A stretch of DNA of 64,000 nt from Physcomitrium patens (taxonomy: Eukaryota; Streptophyta; Bryopsida; Funariales; Funariaceae), in the NCBI RefSeq assembly GCF_000002425.4, contig NC_037271.1, positions 6,885,267 through 6,949,266 of the forward strand, written 5' to 3'. The notes under the pieces were generated by a model, which did not search any database, was not told the origin of the DNA, and saw nothing but the letters and a program-made list of their open reading frames with translations. Below are positions 10,600-21,724 of this stretch, in pieces. Position numbers and translations under genes: made by a program. Every line of letters starts with the position of its first letter. Position 1 is the first letter of the stretch.

Positions 10600-11240
10600 T
10601 TTTGCTTGCGGTCACATTCATTGGATTCGTAGAGCTAGAACTCTGTAACCGCTGTCACATTTGATGAGATTTACTACTTGTTTGAAGAACAGTAGTGCTT
10701 CGGACTTGTGTCTTGCGAAATGAACAGAACAATAAGTTGTAGCATCGTCTTTGTATAGAATATAATATAGAGATCCTTTCAGAGAAGAGGTTAGATATTG
10801 CTTTCCGGACATGTCACCTTGAATAAGATGCCTTGGTTGAGTTGATTGCTGCTTGTTCGGATCATGCGGGTAGTAGCTTTGTGCTGTTTTCTCATCATAC
10901 ATCCTTCACAAGGGTGTGAAAAAGGTTCGGTGCTTGATAACTCTAAATCCAGAGAGCTCTGTTGTCTGCTCATTTTCTAAATTGTTGGAAAACTCACATG
11001 ACCCATTAGTACATGCCAGATTTGTATATCGTGAGTTTTCGAAGTTGTATAAGTGGTTAACGCCAAATCAGAAGATACTGGAGCAAAAGAAGAAGCCATG
11101 TTGGATTGATCATCAACAGGTGATAACCGTTCTGTGTAGTCCAGGAAATATAAGGGAGAAGAGAGTAGTCCCTGGGTAGTCACGGAAGAGGCAAAGAGTA
11201 ATTTGGAGAGAGGATTTTTGGGCGGAGTGACATGAATCAA
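10600..11240 (-). pseudogene. copia GAG-pre-integrase and integrase region
   Basis: IWHVLMGHVSFPTI at the right edge is the GAG-pre-integrase box, CEGCMMRKQHK the zinc-finger end, and GSLYYILYKDDATTYCSVHF the integrase core segment. Relic. Confidence 0.82.
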
Positions 11241-11589
11241 TAATTGATATAATTTGTGCAGTCTTGTCCCTTCAAGAACCTTTTAGCCATTGCGAATTCT
11301 GAATTCACATGAGCAGGGAAAAGTCATGAATGATAGCAAAATTATGATATAAAGATGGATATTTTTAAGAGAATTATAGATTTTCTTTCAGCTTATGGAA
11401 AATCAAACCTACCAACAAATAGTTAGTTATGATTTGGTATAACAAAGGATGTTAGTGCAATTTTAGATGCTTTAGAAAGCCTTATGTATAAAAATTCTCA
11501 AATATAAAAAGATTTTATTAATAAAATATCTTTTGATATTATTATACTTTTTTAGCTTCTATAATAAGAATACATCATTTATTGGGACT

Positions 11590-12015
11590 TGTCCAATAAG
11601 TCAAAACTAAACTTTCCACAACTAAGTATCTAGTGTATTCTTAGATAGAAAATCATGTTGTAAGATAATATATTAATAGCTTACAGAAGAAGCTAATTGT
11701 AAGGCATACATATAAAAAAAATTCTTACAAATTAAGATTTGTATCTTGCACAATCAATATATTTTAGAGGTCTTATAGAACATTGCCACATAGCTCTTAG
11801 TTAGATAGTATATATGGAGGTAAGAGTGAAGCCTTCTTCATCCTTGTCAACACTTTTTTAGTCCTTAGTCTTGTTTTAAGACTTTCTAATCTTTTTATCT
11901 TTGGCAATAGCTATTTTAGTTTAATACTATATAATCTTTGGATAATTTTTCGTTCTTTCCAGTGACATAAGAGTATATTGAGGATTTCTTTCTTTAAGAT
12001 CATATCTTTGATATA
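11590..12015 (+). repeat. LTR of family B (related to family A)
   Basis: Shares with A LTRs the block TAGTTAGATAGTATATAT followed by AAGAGTGAAGCCTTCTTCA, but differs elsewhere. The same family B sequence is at 33150-33452 (+) and in inverse form at about 21725-21910. No attached coding region recognised here. Confidence 0.65.
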
Positions 12016-12179
12016 GAATTAGGTTAAATTTTAACACTTTAATACCACAATTGCAATCTTTATACATTATAGATTTGAGTTATTGATCTTTGGACTTTGT
12101 TAGGCTACTGAATAAGACTCCATATAAAGCTAAGTATGTGTTAATAATGTTGGAGCATTTCAAAAAATGTAGATTGAAC

Positions 12180-12600
12180 TTATCGCCTATTACAAATATT
12201 TTTAGAATTAGTAACTATAGCTTTTTTAGATAATGTATTAACAAAATTTGGAGCATCAACTAAAATATTGTCTAAGCAAAGTAAAGAGCTCTTTGGATAT
12301 TTTAAAAGCTTTTTTTTACTAAAGCATTAATTGATTATTATACTATCTTTAGAAATTATTTTAGAAGATACACATAACTGACTTTCTATAACTTGTATTA
12401 ATTTTTATATAGATAAAAGTCAATTTTATCTAACAAAATGAAAGATAAACTAACTTCAATTGTTAATTTAGATGACCTTGACATATGGACTTAATGCTTG
12501 TATGATTAAACAAAGTTCTTTAAAAAAACCATGCCTATGGCCATAAAGAACTTACATATTGCTTAACATTATGACTTTTTGTAATATATTCTTATTTGTG
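12180..12600 (+). pseudogene. Probable decayed retroelement integrase fragment
   Basis: One frame reads FLDNVLTKFGASTKILSKQS, resembling the integrase core stretch before the second catalytic Asp, and further on an ALIDYY context as in gypsy-type integrases. Very decayed; family not assignable. Weak call. Confidence 0.35.
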
Positions 12601-14590
12601 GCAAAGCTTAGTGACTTTAATTGCAATAGTTTTCTATTAGACTATGTTCATCTATAATGTAAGGTGTTTATGATGCTTAATGTCAAGGCATGGCATACAA
12701 TTCTTTGTATGAAGGATGTATTATTTAATAATATCTTATTATTAAAAGATAAGAATGGATGAGAGTGTTAGAAATTTTTTAAGAATTGTACTTAATACAA
12801 CTTACTCATTCATAGATTTGTTCATCTTGATTTGATAGTTTGGTCAAAAGTTCTTATATACTTTAGTTACAGCAAGAAAAAATGGGCATTTACTATGTTG
12901 TGTGATCATTTTTAATGTGGATAGTATATAACATGTCTAATATTACATCTTTCTATCTATCTTTTGGTGATTGGACTTATTTTTTTAGAAGGTTGTATAG
13001 CAATGTTTTATCTATTGAAAAAAACTAAAGTCTTTTTATGCATTTTTTGTTTTAATAATTTAAATGTATATAGTTTTTGTAGAAAAAATCCTAATTTTGT
13101 ATGCACATTAGTTCTAGTTGATAAAGACTATTAATCTTCTAAAAGATGCCCTTAAAGATGTATTTATTATGTATTTAAAATTAATATTTGAAATTAATAT
13201 TTAAAATATATATTTAATATTGTTTTATTATACTTTAATTTTTTTTGTATAACAATCTTTATTTACATGAAAATTATCATTGTGCATGGCACCAAGTATG
13301 AAGCATTATTAAATTAATATTATAATAGATTAATTTATATTCTATTAGTATACTTTATATTTTTAGATTTTTTATTAATTTTACTATTTGTCATCTAAAA
13401 ATTGATTTCATTTCTTTAAGATTTAAGGATTGAATGGAGAAACCATCTTTAATTTTATATTTTTATCAAGTTAAGTATTGTCAATGTTTTAGAGAGCTTG
13501 TAATTATAAGTTTTATTCAGAGATGGTAATTTAGCCATTTAATAAAGCTTGGTACTTTCTACATATATTTATACTCTTCTAAACTTATTTGATGGAATAA
13601 GAGACACTTGACTTATATAGTAATTTCTTATATTTCATTAAAAGGTGTATTTATTATGCATTTTAGAGACATGTTTGATTGCATATTTGATATTGGTTTA
13701 TGACACTAAACTTATTGTATATGACAATCTTTATTGGACATAGACAATATATACAAAAAAATATTAGAAATACTTCCAATTAAAATTTTACCAACTATTT
13801 CAATCATCTTATTATCATGTTTGATTAGATTCCAAAAGCATTGCTGTTTTCAAAAAGAAAAATGGGCCTATTTTTGGAAAATAAGCCATATCATTAACTT
13901 TACTTTTTGGTAGTATGTTTAGAAGAAAAAGATTTATCTTGAAATTTTCACCAAAATATATAATTTTTTTTTCTTCATATATTTTGATTACTTTAGTATG
14001 TAAAATTATTTTTATTACTTCCACAATCTTTTATATGTTTTTAGCTTAAGATAGATTCATACTTGTATAGATAAAGAAAATAGATTTAAACAACAAAGTT
14101 TCTATGGTATAGAAGTCACAATTATTTATATATTCAAAATATTTTAAATTTAATTGAATAATACATAATAAATCTAAAATAAATTTGATAACATTAAACA
14201 TCTTTATTTACTTAGAAGACATAAGCTAAAAAATAAGATTTAATTGAGTTGTAAATTTCAATTCAATCTTTAGGCTTAGATTGTAGCATATTTTCTCTTG
14301 GAAAAAAATACTATAGATTAGAACAGTAATTTATGAAGAAAATCTAAAAATCTTAAACATCTTAAATAAGATTGAATCTAATTTTAGTTTCTTTTGATGG
14401 CATGAGATAATATATCTATTACTTCCAAATATCCTTTATTCCATGCATTTTTATTTTGTAAGACTAAGTTGTCTTGTGTAAATTAATACAAATATTTGTA
14501 AATAAAATATTAGAATCTTACTATAAGAACATCTTTTGTACTTCAAGAAATGATTAAAAAAACAGTTTTTTATAGATTTTAAACTATTTT
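12600..14590. other. AT-rich sequence without a recognisable gene
   Basis: About 75-80 percent A+T by eye, with only short frames. A segment near 13140-13330 resembles one near 13620-13760 (TGTATTTATTATGTATTT, ACAATCTTTATT), suggesting an old local duplication. Probably ancient element debris. Confidence 0.6.
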
Positions 14591-15180
14591 AAACTACAAT
14601 CTTTTAATTTTAAGCCATACTTTGGATCTCATATTGTATTTATGATTTGATAATAAAATTTAAATTTTGAAGTTTAAACTAAATTAGTATTTTTGATCCA
14701 TGTCTTTTTATATTGATTGACTTATAAAAGTTTTAAACCATTTTTATTATATTACTAATATACTAAAGATATCAACTTATGCAATATTAAAGATTTGGAG
14801 GATGTCAAATATTTTTTCTATTAAACTTTCTTCATCTTTAGTAATTAGGGTTGAACCATGAGTGTATTGGCTTTATGTTTGTTGGATTTATCTTTCTTAA
14901 ATTAATTTATTTAATTCATCTCTTTTTAGATGAAGAATTCTAAATTATTTTCAATAATTAGAAATAAATATGGTGCAATTAAGTGCCCTTGTTTAACACC
15001 ATGCTCTCTTAAAAGTTATCAATTGAATCCTATCATCAAAAACAAATGCTTTAAATCTTATAAACAAAAAAATTTGTCATATAAATCATTTGGTAAAGAA
15101 ATTCTAATTTTACTTAATTGTATGAAACAAAAAGTTCTATACTTTGTTCTATTGATCAGATTTTAATTAAACATGGTATG
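14590..15180 (-). pseudogene. LINE (L1-like) reverse transcriptase fragment
   Basis: On the minus strand around 14935-15005 the frame reads REHGVKQGHLIAPYLFLII, close to the non-LTR RT block usually written GVRQGCPLxPYLF. Downstream (lower coordinates) a hydrophilic segment ESLIEKIFDILQIFNIA matches the stretch that follows the YADD site in L1-like elements. Only this part is recognisable; no 3' end or poly-A tail was identified. The fragment lies some 5 kb beyond the 3' end of the NRT2 gene. Confidence 0.55.
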
Positions 15181-15650
15181 AAGTTTACAATAACCATTTT
15201 TAAACAAATATATTCAATCACCTTGTTTCTATGTGTACTAAATAATTTTAAAAAATACAACATAATTTACTATTTTAAACTATTTTGACTATTTTTTTAA
15301 ACTACTTTTAACTATCTATTTTGTACAAGATTAGATTTTATAAGTTCTTTCATGACTTGGTTAAAATGATTTCTCCATCAAATAAACAACTAATACATTC
15401 ATTTTTTTTTTTGAAATTATCATTTATGACTTAAATTTCTAGTTTTATATTTGAAATGACACATTTATTCATTAGAAAATAGCTGGGTTGATTCAATCCA
15501 CAAAAATATTTTGTCACCATGCTTCAGAATTTTGATATGGATAAAACAACAAATCAGAACGGACATCTTCACAACTACATTATCTGCTTTCTAAACCTTG
15601 ATTAAAGTATCGACTGCAGATTTTTCTTTCAGACTGACACTAGGATTACT
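15180..15650. other. AT-rich transition to the gene island
   Basis: No gene seen. Base composition rises from strongly AT-rich to near balanced around 15600-15700. Confidence 0.6.
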
Positions 15651-17998
15651 CAATTTACTACCAGTGGAACACATAGTTCTCAGTGCTTGCACAATCGAAA
15701 CAAAGGATGAGTAATCCAAAAACAAATTATTTCACTAATCAACCAAAGTTGAAGATCTTATTATCACTCAGTTCCCACCGCAACAAATAAGCACAGCCTA
15801 CCGCAATTTGCTTGCCATAACAAACCTACCTGAACAACCTCCGAAAACAAATCTGTATCTCACGCCTTACGAAAAAATATCCACTAGAACCGGAAGCCAA
15901 GCAACTCTAGTTAGGTGCTTCAGGCAAACGAATCATATGTCCACACGCAGTTACAACTACCATCGGGACCCTCCAAGCACGAGCAACCTAGTGGGTGGAT
16001 GCTCTCGTCCACTGTGCCGCGGCTACGAAACCAATGTTGTGGACATCTTCGTGAAGCATTCTGTTACGACTTCCTTCCACACTATGCAAATTGCTGCACC
16101 AGCAAAGCTGAGGGTAGGGCCTCATTCATTACCTGTATCGGGAAAAGACGCCAGGAATCTCGCCCTGGCCACGATTAGTTATGTTAGCGAAATTGCCGAT
16201 CAGTCTACATGGGGAGTTACTCACGAGTCTGGCGGCTTTCAAAAGCGTGGGCGGTGGATCTTTTCGTCGCATTCTACGAGATAAAAGCATCTAGTTCCAG
16301 ATTTTCCGTTTGACCGTTCGATGTATGACAGTACTGTGAAGGACAAAACCATCGGTATGACATGGTGGGGGATAAAACCACAAGGTACCAAAAATAAACG
16401 CCAGGAAACCTTGCACCCCAAGAAGCAACAAGTGCAGGTCGATAATTGTATTGAAAACGAATTGCAACATCGAACTCCATCAAAATTCAGTAGAGCTTCT
16501 GTATAAGCATGTGCCCACACCCGAAACGCATTTCGTGCATGAATTGAGGCCAGTGTATATGACTGTTTCTATGATTTGATTGCAATGAGCACAACAACAA
16601 AAAAGAACTCCATGGTCTTATCTTACTGGGATGCACACAACTTCACAGACAGTCACCTGGCGCAAGGCCTCGCAGACCGGTTGCAAGTTCAGTCCCTTAA
16701 CGAAAGCCACAAATTACGCTGCCTACTCATGTTCGTTCTAGCGTATAAACTACAGCACAAAAGAAGAAATTAACCCCTGCGTTCACCCATGAATGGATGT
16801 CGCCCAGACATTCCAGAAAGTATCAATCTTCGAAAAAAATTGTCTGTCTCCCAAATTAGGTCTTGAAACACATACTACGACAACTTCATGCCTTGTTGGA
16901 TAGCAAACAGGCAAATCAGACATACCCATCTCAAGGTAAGCGAACTTGAAGAACAAAAGAAGTCGCAGTGAAAAGAAAGGTTGGTTCGTATTCCGTCCAG
17001 GACGTAAGGGCCACGTGTTAACACTTGCGGGGCTCATCTCCACCGCCTTGTAAACACAGACCGTGAGAAAAAAAGACACCTTCACGACGTAAATTGCAAT
17101 GCAAGATTCCATGGACACATATCCACAATCCTCAACTCCCACAGCCAAAACCATCATAACGTCATTCAGCCACCACGAAATCACAACAACTAAAATTGTA
17201 GCACCGCGAACTCAAAGAAAACTTGAAACCAAAGTATTGTGAACTTTGATGCATCAATAGATTTCATAAAATACAAGTTACACCCAGAACTATGTACACA
17301 AGATTACCAGTACAAATAACACAACCTATGACGAGAACAACCCCCTAACCAGTCCAAGCAACTGGCGGGCCCAGGCCCTTCGCATGCGCACTCATCCACT
17401 GCATGTCACTCTCCCCACCAGATCCCACCCCCGCACCCCACCGCCTGTTCCACCATCGCCACAGATGCAGTTCCCAATCGCTCATCCACAGCTCAATTCA
17501 CTTGTTCTGCCACCCCGATCTACCAGGGCCGCTGCCCTCGACCACTCCGACGTGTCAGCTTTGCCTTCGTCCTCCGCATGGCAGCACGTACCTCCCATCC
17601 CTCTCCTCCGGCCGTGAAGCCCCGACCCCAACAGACCAGGGTACCCCGAGATGGCACGCGGCTTGAGACCCACAAGTCCTTGACATAATCCCGGCGCATT
17701 GCTTCTCATCTGGTTATTCAACCACTGTCCGCAGGTGCTGGCCTTTGCTCAGCTCCCACCCTCCCCCGCGGGATACCTGCGTTCTTCTCCCCCTCCATGC
17801 ACTGCCAAACCCTCGTGCGAAAACGCCAACGAGGGCACGACTCCGCCCGCCCCAAACCAAACTCAGGGTGCGGTGAATGCTACGAAACTGGCCGGAAATG
17901 CAGCTGCCCCGTACTTTGATCCACAGAAACACGCCGAGCTTCCATCTGTGCCACAGCGAGTGCGTCGACGTCCCATCCGACGCAGAGCGGCCTCCCAC
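15650..17998 (-). other. 3' flank and possible 3' UTR of the NRT2 gene
   Basis: Single-copy-looking sequence of moderate to high GC. Frames of 60-160 codons exist on both strands (for example 15808-16284 plus, 16783-17184 minus), but none shows a family motif. They overlap each other and have no consistent codon bias, so I do not call genes. The part next to the stop codon, about 17250-17998, is a reasonable 3' UTR candidate. No clear AATAAA was found, which is common in plants. The region carries none of the repeat families seen elsewhere in the window. Confidence 0.45.
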
Positions 17999-20205
17999 CT
18001 ACACCTCGGCGCCCTCCTTGATGCCCTTCAGCCCGTCAGGCTTCGCGTCCTGAGGAGGACTGTTGCTGCCCTTCCTCCTCCCTCGCTCCGACTTCGAGTT
18101 CTCCGCAAACTTCATGCTCGCCTCATGCATCCCCTGATCCTGCTCCCCTTCGCTGTACTCCGACGCGTAGTAGTCCTCCTCCGACATCTTCGACGACGGG
18201 AAGACCATGCCTCCCCACTGAGGGAACCACACGAACAACACCAACGCCGTGACGCAGATGATCATGATGCCCATGTACTCGATCCCCACCTCCGTGTGGT
18301 ACGTCGCCTGCGTGAAGAATATCGTCTGCGTCATCACCGCACCCAGGTTGCCTCCCGCCCCGGTGAACCCCGAGATCACGCCCAGCGACCGCCGGGACAC
18401 GAACGGAATCACTCCGAACGTGGCTCCGCAAGCGGCCTGAACGAAGAACGAAAACACGATCATGACCCCGATGGCAGGCCCCAGCGCAGCCGTCTTGCCC
18501 AGAATAATGCAGAACACGCCTCCCAGCGTCTGGATGATCCATAAGTTCCACAACCGTCCCCGCATTCCGAACCTCACCGCCACAATGTCCGACAGAATCC
18601 CTCCCAGCGGCCGAGAAACAATGTTCATGAACCCGAAGCTGGACGCAATGATTCCAGCGCTGGACAGACTGAGGTTGAACCGATCGTGGAAGTACTCCGC
18701 AATGATGTTGTCCACGGTCAGCTCCACTCCGAAGCAGTACCCGTACGTGATCAAGAGAATCCACGTCCTGTAGTTCGTCACAGCATTCACGAACACCTGC
18801 AGTTTCACAGTCACGACGCTGTTAGAACCCACCCAGTGTTTCGGACGTTGCGGAAGTCACGCCCGCACCGTGCCCGGCACAGCATTCCCGCGAGGCAACG
18901 CGGAATTCGCTCGCACGAGTAGAGGAACCCACCTTTCTGAAGCTGTCTTTGGCCTTGGTTCCTTGCGCCTCCAGCTCTTTGAAGTTGCCGTCGGGAAGGT
19001 CTTGTCCCAGAAACAACACCATCAGACCGATCGTAGTGTGCATCACGCCGGGCAGGAAGAACGCCAGGCGCCACGCCGTGAAGCTTGGGGATTTAAAGCT
19101 GTTCCAGCACAACCCAAACACGATTCAGGTGGTGCGTTCCACTCATAAAAAGTGCCACAACCTCAGCTGGCATGCCACAAGCTCGACGCTCCCATGATTC
19201 TAGGCACAAACTTCACCAACAACTAGACCACCATGTAATCCCACAGTCAACAGACGAATTGGGGGTTCTCCAAAAGACGACCCACCTGTCTTTGATCAAC
19301 GCGTACACCAGCGGCATGATCAATTGCGTCGCCCCGCCCCCCAGGTTGCCCCAACCCGCGGCAATCCCGTTCGCGGTTCCCACGATCTTGCCGTTGAACA
19401 TGGAACTCATCCAGTACTGGCAAGACACGAACGTCGCCAGCGAGAACCCGATGAAGAACCTCACCGCTGTGAATCCCGCAGCCGTCTCCACCGACGCCAT
19501 TGCGTACACGGCTGGCGAAATGATCATCACCAGGAATGCGCACCCGTACCGCGGGCCAATCAGGTCGCATATGCTTCCCATCAGCAACCTGGACAGAATC
19601 GAGCCTGCCATGCATCCACACGCACATCAGCACTCCGTGCGACCACAGACCGCACACAAACTTGCAGCTACGCCAACTCCGAGCTCCACACATCCTCGAC
19701 CACCTCAGCATGCACATCACCGGCCCTCGTGAGCTGGCTGCGGAGACCTGATTCTCGGGTTCCCCGACCTGCCCACCTCAAGCAGCACTAGGACTCAAGA
19801 CCGCGGCTCGGACATTGCTGACACAGTGAGTGAGTTCTTACCAGACACCGACGCGATGGCAGCATGTCCAATGTCTCCCTTGTCGAGATTCAGGTTGTCC
19901 CGGATGACGGGAATCAGCGGAGGCGCCGCAAACGTCGACAAGAAACAGGTGAAGAAAGAGAACCAAGACAGGTGGAAGGTGAGCATGTGCGGTGCCCTGA
20001 AGCTGTAAATTCTCATCGTCGTGGCCTTGTGCTCAGAGTCCACCGGCAGTGCGAACTTCGCCGCATCCGGGTCTGGCTTGGCCTTGGCGGCCTGGAGAAC
20101 GGAGAACGCGTACACGGGCTCCTTTCCCGTCACGCCATGCATGGACGTTCCGGGATCGCCCTTGGCGTTCTTGTTTCCCACTCCAGACGCCGACTGGTCC
20201 GCCAT
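17999..20205 (-). CDS. NRT2: High-affinity nitrate transporter, NRT2 (NNP/MFS) family, four exons
   Basis: Plasma-membrane nitrate/H+ symporter of the major facilitator superfamily; in plants it usually works with NAR2/NRT3. Exons (minus strand): 20205-19842, 19604-19286, 19098-18933, 18796-17999. Introns of 237, 187 and 136 bp are all GT-AG, with phases 1, 2 and 0. They join into 548 codons ending in TAG; Arabidopsis NRT2.1 has 530. The start ATG is in context CAAGATGG, and the N terminus keeps the family string [12 protein letters not shown] motif G131-x3-D135-x2-G138-x-R140. NNP signatures are [10 protein letters not shown] (203-212) and [10 protein letters not shown] (426-435). R127 and R345 sit where the substrate arginines of the family are expected. 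About 12 membrane segments, then a hydrophilic tail with [13 protein letters not shown]. Codon third positions are GC-rich, unlike the surrounding DNA. No lesion seen; it looks intact. Member number within NRT2 is not assignable. Confidence 0.96.
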
Positions 20206-21440
20206 CTTGAGCTGCCACCACTATCGCCCCGCACGTCAACCTGGCCGGCAATCCACTACAAGATCCCTCACTGATCCGCAATTCAACCACCTCTCCTCCA
20301 GGACCTCTCGCCCTGGTCCGAGCTTCGGCTGGCAACCAGAACAGCAGCTGAGGCCAGCTGATCTCTAAACCGCTGAGTGGGCGACTTCCCACCAGCAGCA
20401 CACCAGCGTGAACAAGCACTTCAGTCGAAGATATTCCACACACTGCGATTTGGGTCAGACCGCGGATGCGCGCATCCGCCGAACTTACGGTGTATGAAAC
20501 ACGATACCGGGCGGGAGGCGGGATGCTGTGAGTGCCACTCTAGGAAGGGAGGGCAGGCGGGTTGCATATAAGAGCGAGGCCTGGGCGACGGCTAGTGGAC
20601 GCCCGACGAACGCGGATCAGTGAACTGGAGCCGTGGGTTCGTCGGTTCCCGTCTCGCCGCGGCTCAACGAGGTTGGACCCCACTCTTTTGGAACTCGTAT
20701 GCCGATTCTAAATTGGATGCGCAGGGAGGGCGGCACCGGCCCACTCACAAGTCATCAATGCTTGTCACTGGATGCTCCAGCCCTGGTGTGCCAAACCGGG
20801 AGGTATCAGTTGCGGCAAACCGTGAATCGTGAAGTCGTTGCAAGTGGAGCTGGTCAAATCCGACTTGAAGCCACAAGCAGCTCCACCTACTTTTGAACAC
20901 AGGGGCACAGCACCTATTTCGATCGGTCATAGGCTCAGCAGTCGGTATGCCGCAGTTGATACGGGAACCGGCGCAGACACGTCGATGTGGCATAATGTTA
21001 GGGCATCCTTCGACAGAGTGCACGGCAGAAGGAGAAGGAGAATGACGAGGCGGAGACCTAATTCAGGATCCGAAGCCGCACAAGGCCGCGGGAATCGTGG
21101 CACTGGGTTGGAGGGGGATGCGAGAGTGTCGCGACCCTCCGCCGGTCACACTTGCTCGGGAGTGCTTTTCCCTCGGGATTCGGGGGAGACTTTTGTCTGG
21201 TGCTCGCAGGCTTCCATGCGTTCAGCGGTAGGGCACCACGTTCTCGTTTCGCGGTGTGGGTCATTATGCTCCGTATCAGATTGCGCAGGCAGCGTTGCTT
21301 GAGTTTCGCGAGTTGCGAGGTCTGTTTCCAACGTCGCAGGGTTTGGTTGCTTTTGTCCGGGTGCCGCTCTCTGAGTTTCTGGTGTACAGTACTTCTTATT
21401 GTATTTTTATTTTGGCACAAATGGGATTACCCTTTCCATT
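20206..21440 (-). promoter_or_regulatory. 5' UTR and promoter region of NRT2
   Basis: GC-rich, repeat-free sequence upstream of the NRT2 start codon. Frames on the plus strand (for example 20829-21302, 157 codons) show no recognisable domain and are most likely chance frames in GC-rich DNA. GC content drops abruptly at about 21400-21440, marking the edge of the gene island. I found no confident nitrate-response element. Confidence 0.5.
20561..20576. promoter_or_regulatory. Candidate TATA element(s) between NRT2 and upstream DNA
   Basis: GCATATAAGAG lies in an otherwise GC-rich stretch. Read on the plus strand it is a good TATA-like box; read on the minus strand (CTCTTATATGC) it is weaker but lies about 360 bp upstream of the NRT2 ATG, a plausible distance. 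Direction is undecided. Confidence 0.3.
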
Positions 21441-21724
21441 AATTTGTTATAGGTAATAAAGGCATCCAAGCTCCTTATGTATTGAGGTGAAACTCATAGC
21501 AAAGTTTGTAAGCTTTTCTAAGAGCACTTGGTTATTAGCTTCAAGTTCATGGATTATTAAGCTTTTTCATGGATGTCTAGGGTTTCATGTAGTGATACAT
21601 CTATTTGTATCTCAAAGATTTTATTTGCTATTTCAGATCTTTCTCTCTTTTTTAATAAGGTTTTATTCACATCCATTTAATGTTATATTTTTTTTGAGGA
21701 TTTTTCATACTAGTTAACCACATT
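21440..21724. other. AT-rich stretch, nothing recognised
   Basis: T-rich on the plus strand, without a repeat family or gene that I can identify. It marks the boundary between the gene island and the nested elements. Confidence 0.5.

Larger units (their letters stand above)
8640..11360 (-). mobile_element. Ty1/copia retrotransposon relic (pol region)
   Basis: On the minus strand, from right to left: GAG-pre-integrase, integrase core, reverse transcriptase, RNase H. Integrase before RT defines Ty1/copia. Base composition is noticeably less AT-rich than the neighbours, which suggests a younger insertion or less decay. No flanking LTR pair could be recognised. Broken in several places. Confidence 0.88.

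Noticed and set aside
13815-14024. 69-codon minus-strand frame
   Set aside because: Lies downstream of the LINE RT fragment and could be its remnant, but no block is convincing.
15808-16284. 158-codon plus-strand frame downstream of NRT2
   Set aside because: No recognisable family, no supporting signals; overlaps other frames of similar length. Left as unannotated flank.
17699-18544. 281-codon plus-strand frame opposite NRT2 exon 4
   Set aside because: Arg/His/Pro-rich antisense shadow of the GC-rich NRT2 exon; no domain.
18123-18764. 213-codon minus-strand frame overlapping NRT2 exon 4
   Set aside because: Alternative frame of the real exon; the NRT2 frame has the family motifs and exact splice sites.
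20829-21302. 157-codon plus-strand frame upstream of NRT2
   Set aside because: Low-complexity Arg/Ser/Gly composition typical of chance frames in GC-rich DNA; mentioned only as part of a possible divergent transcript.
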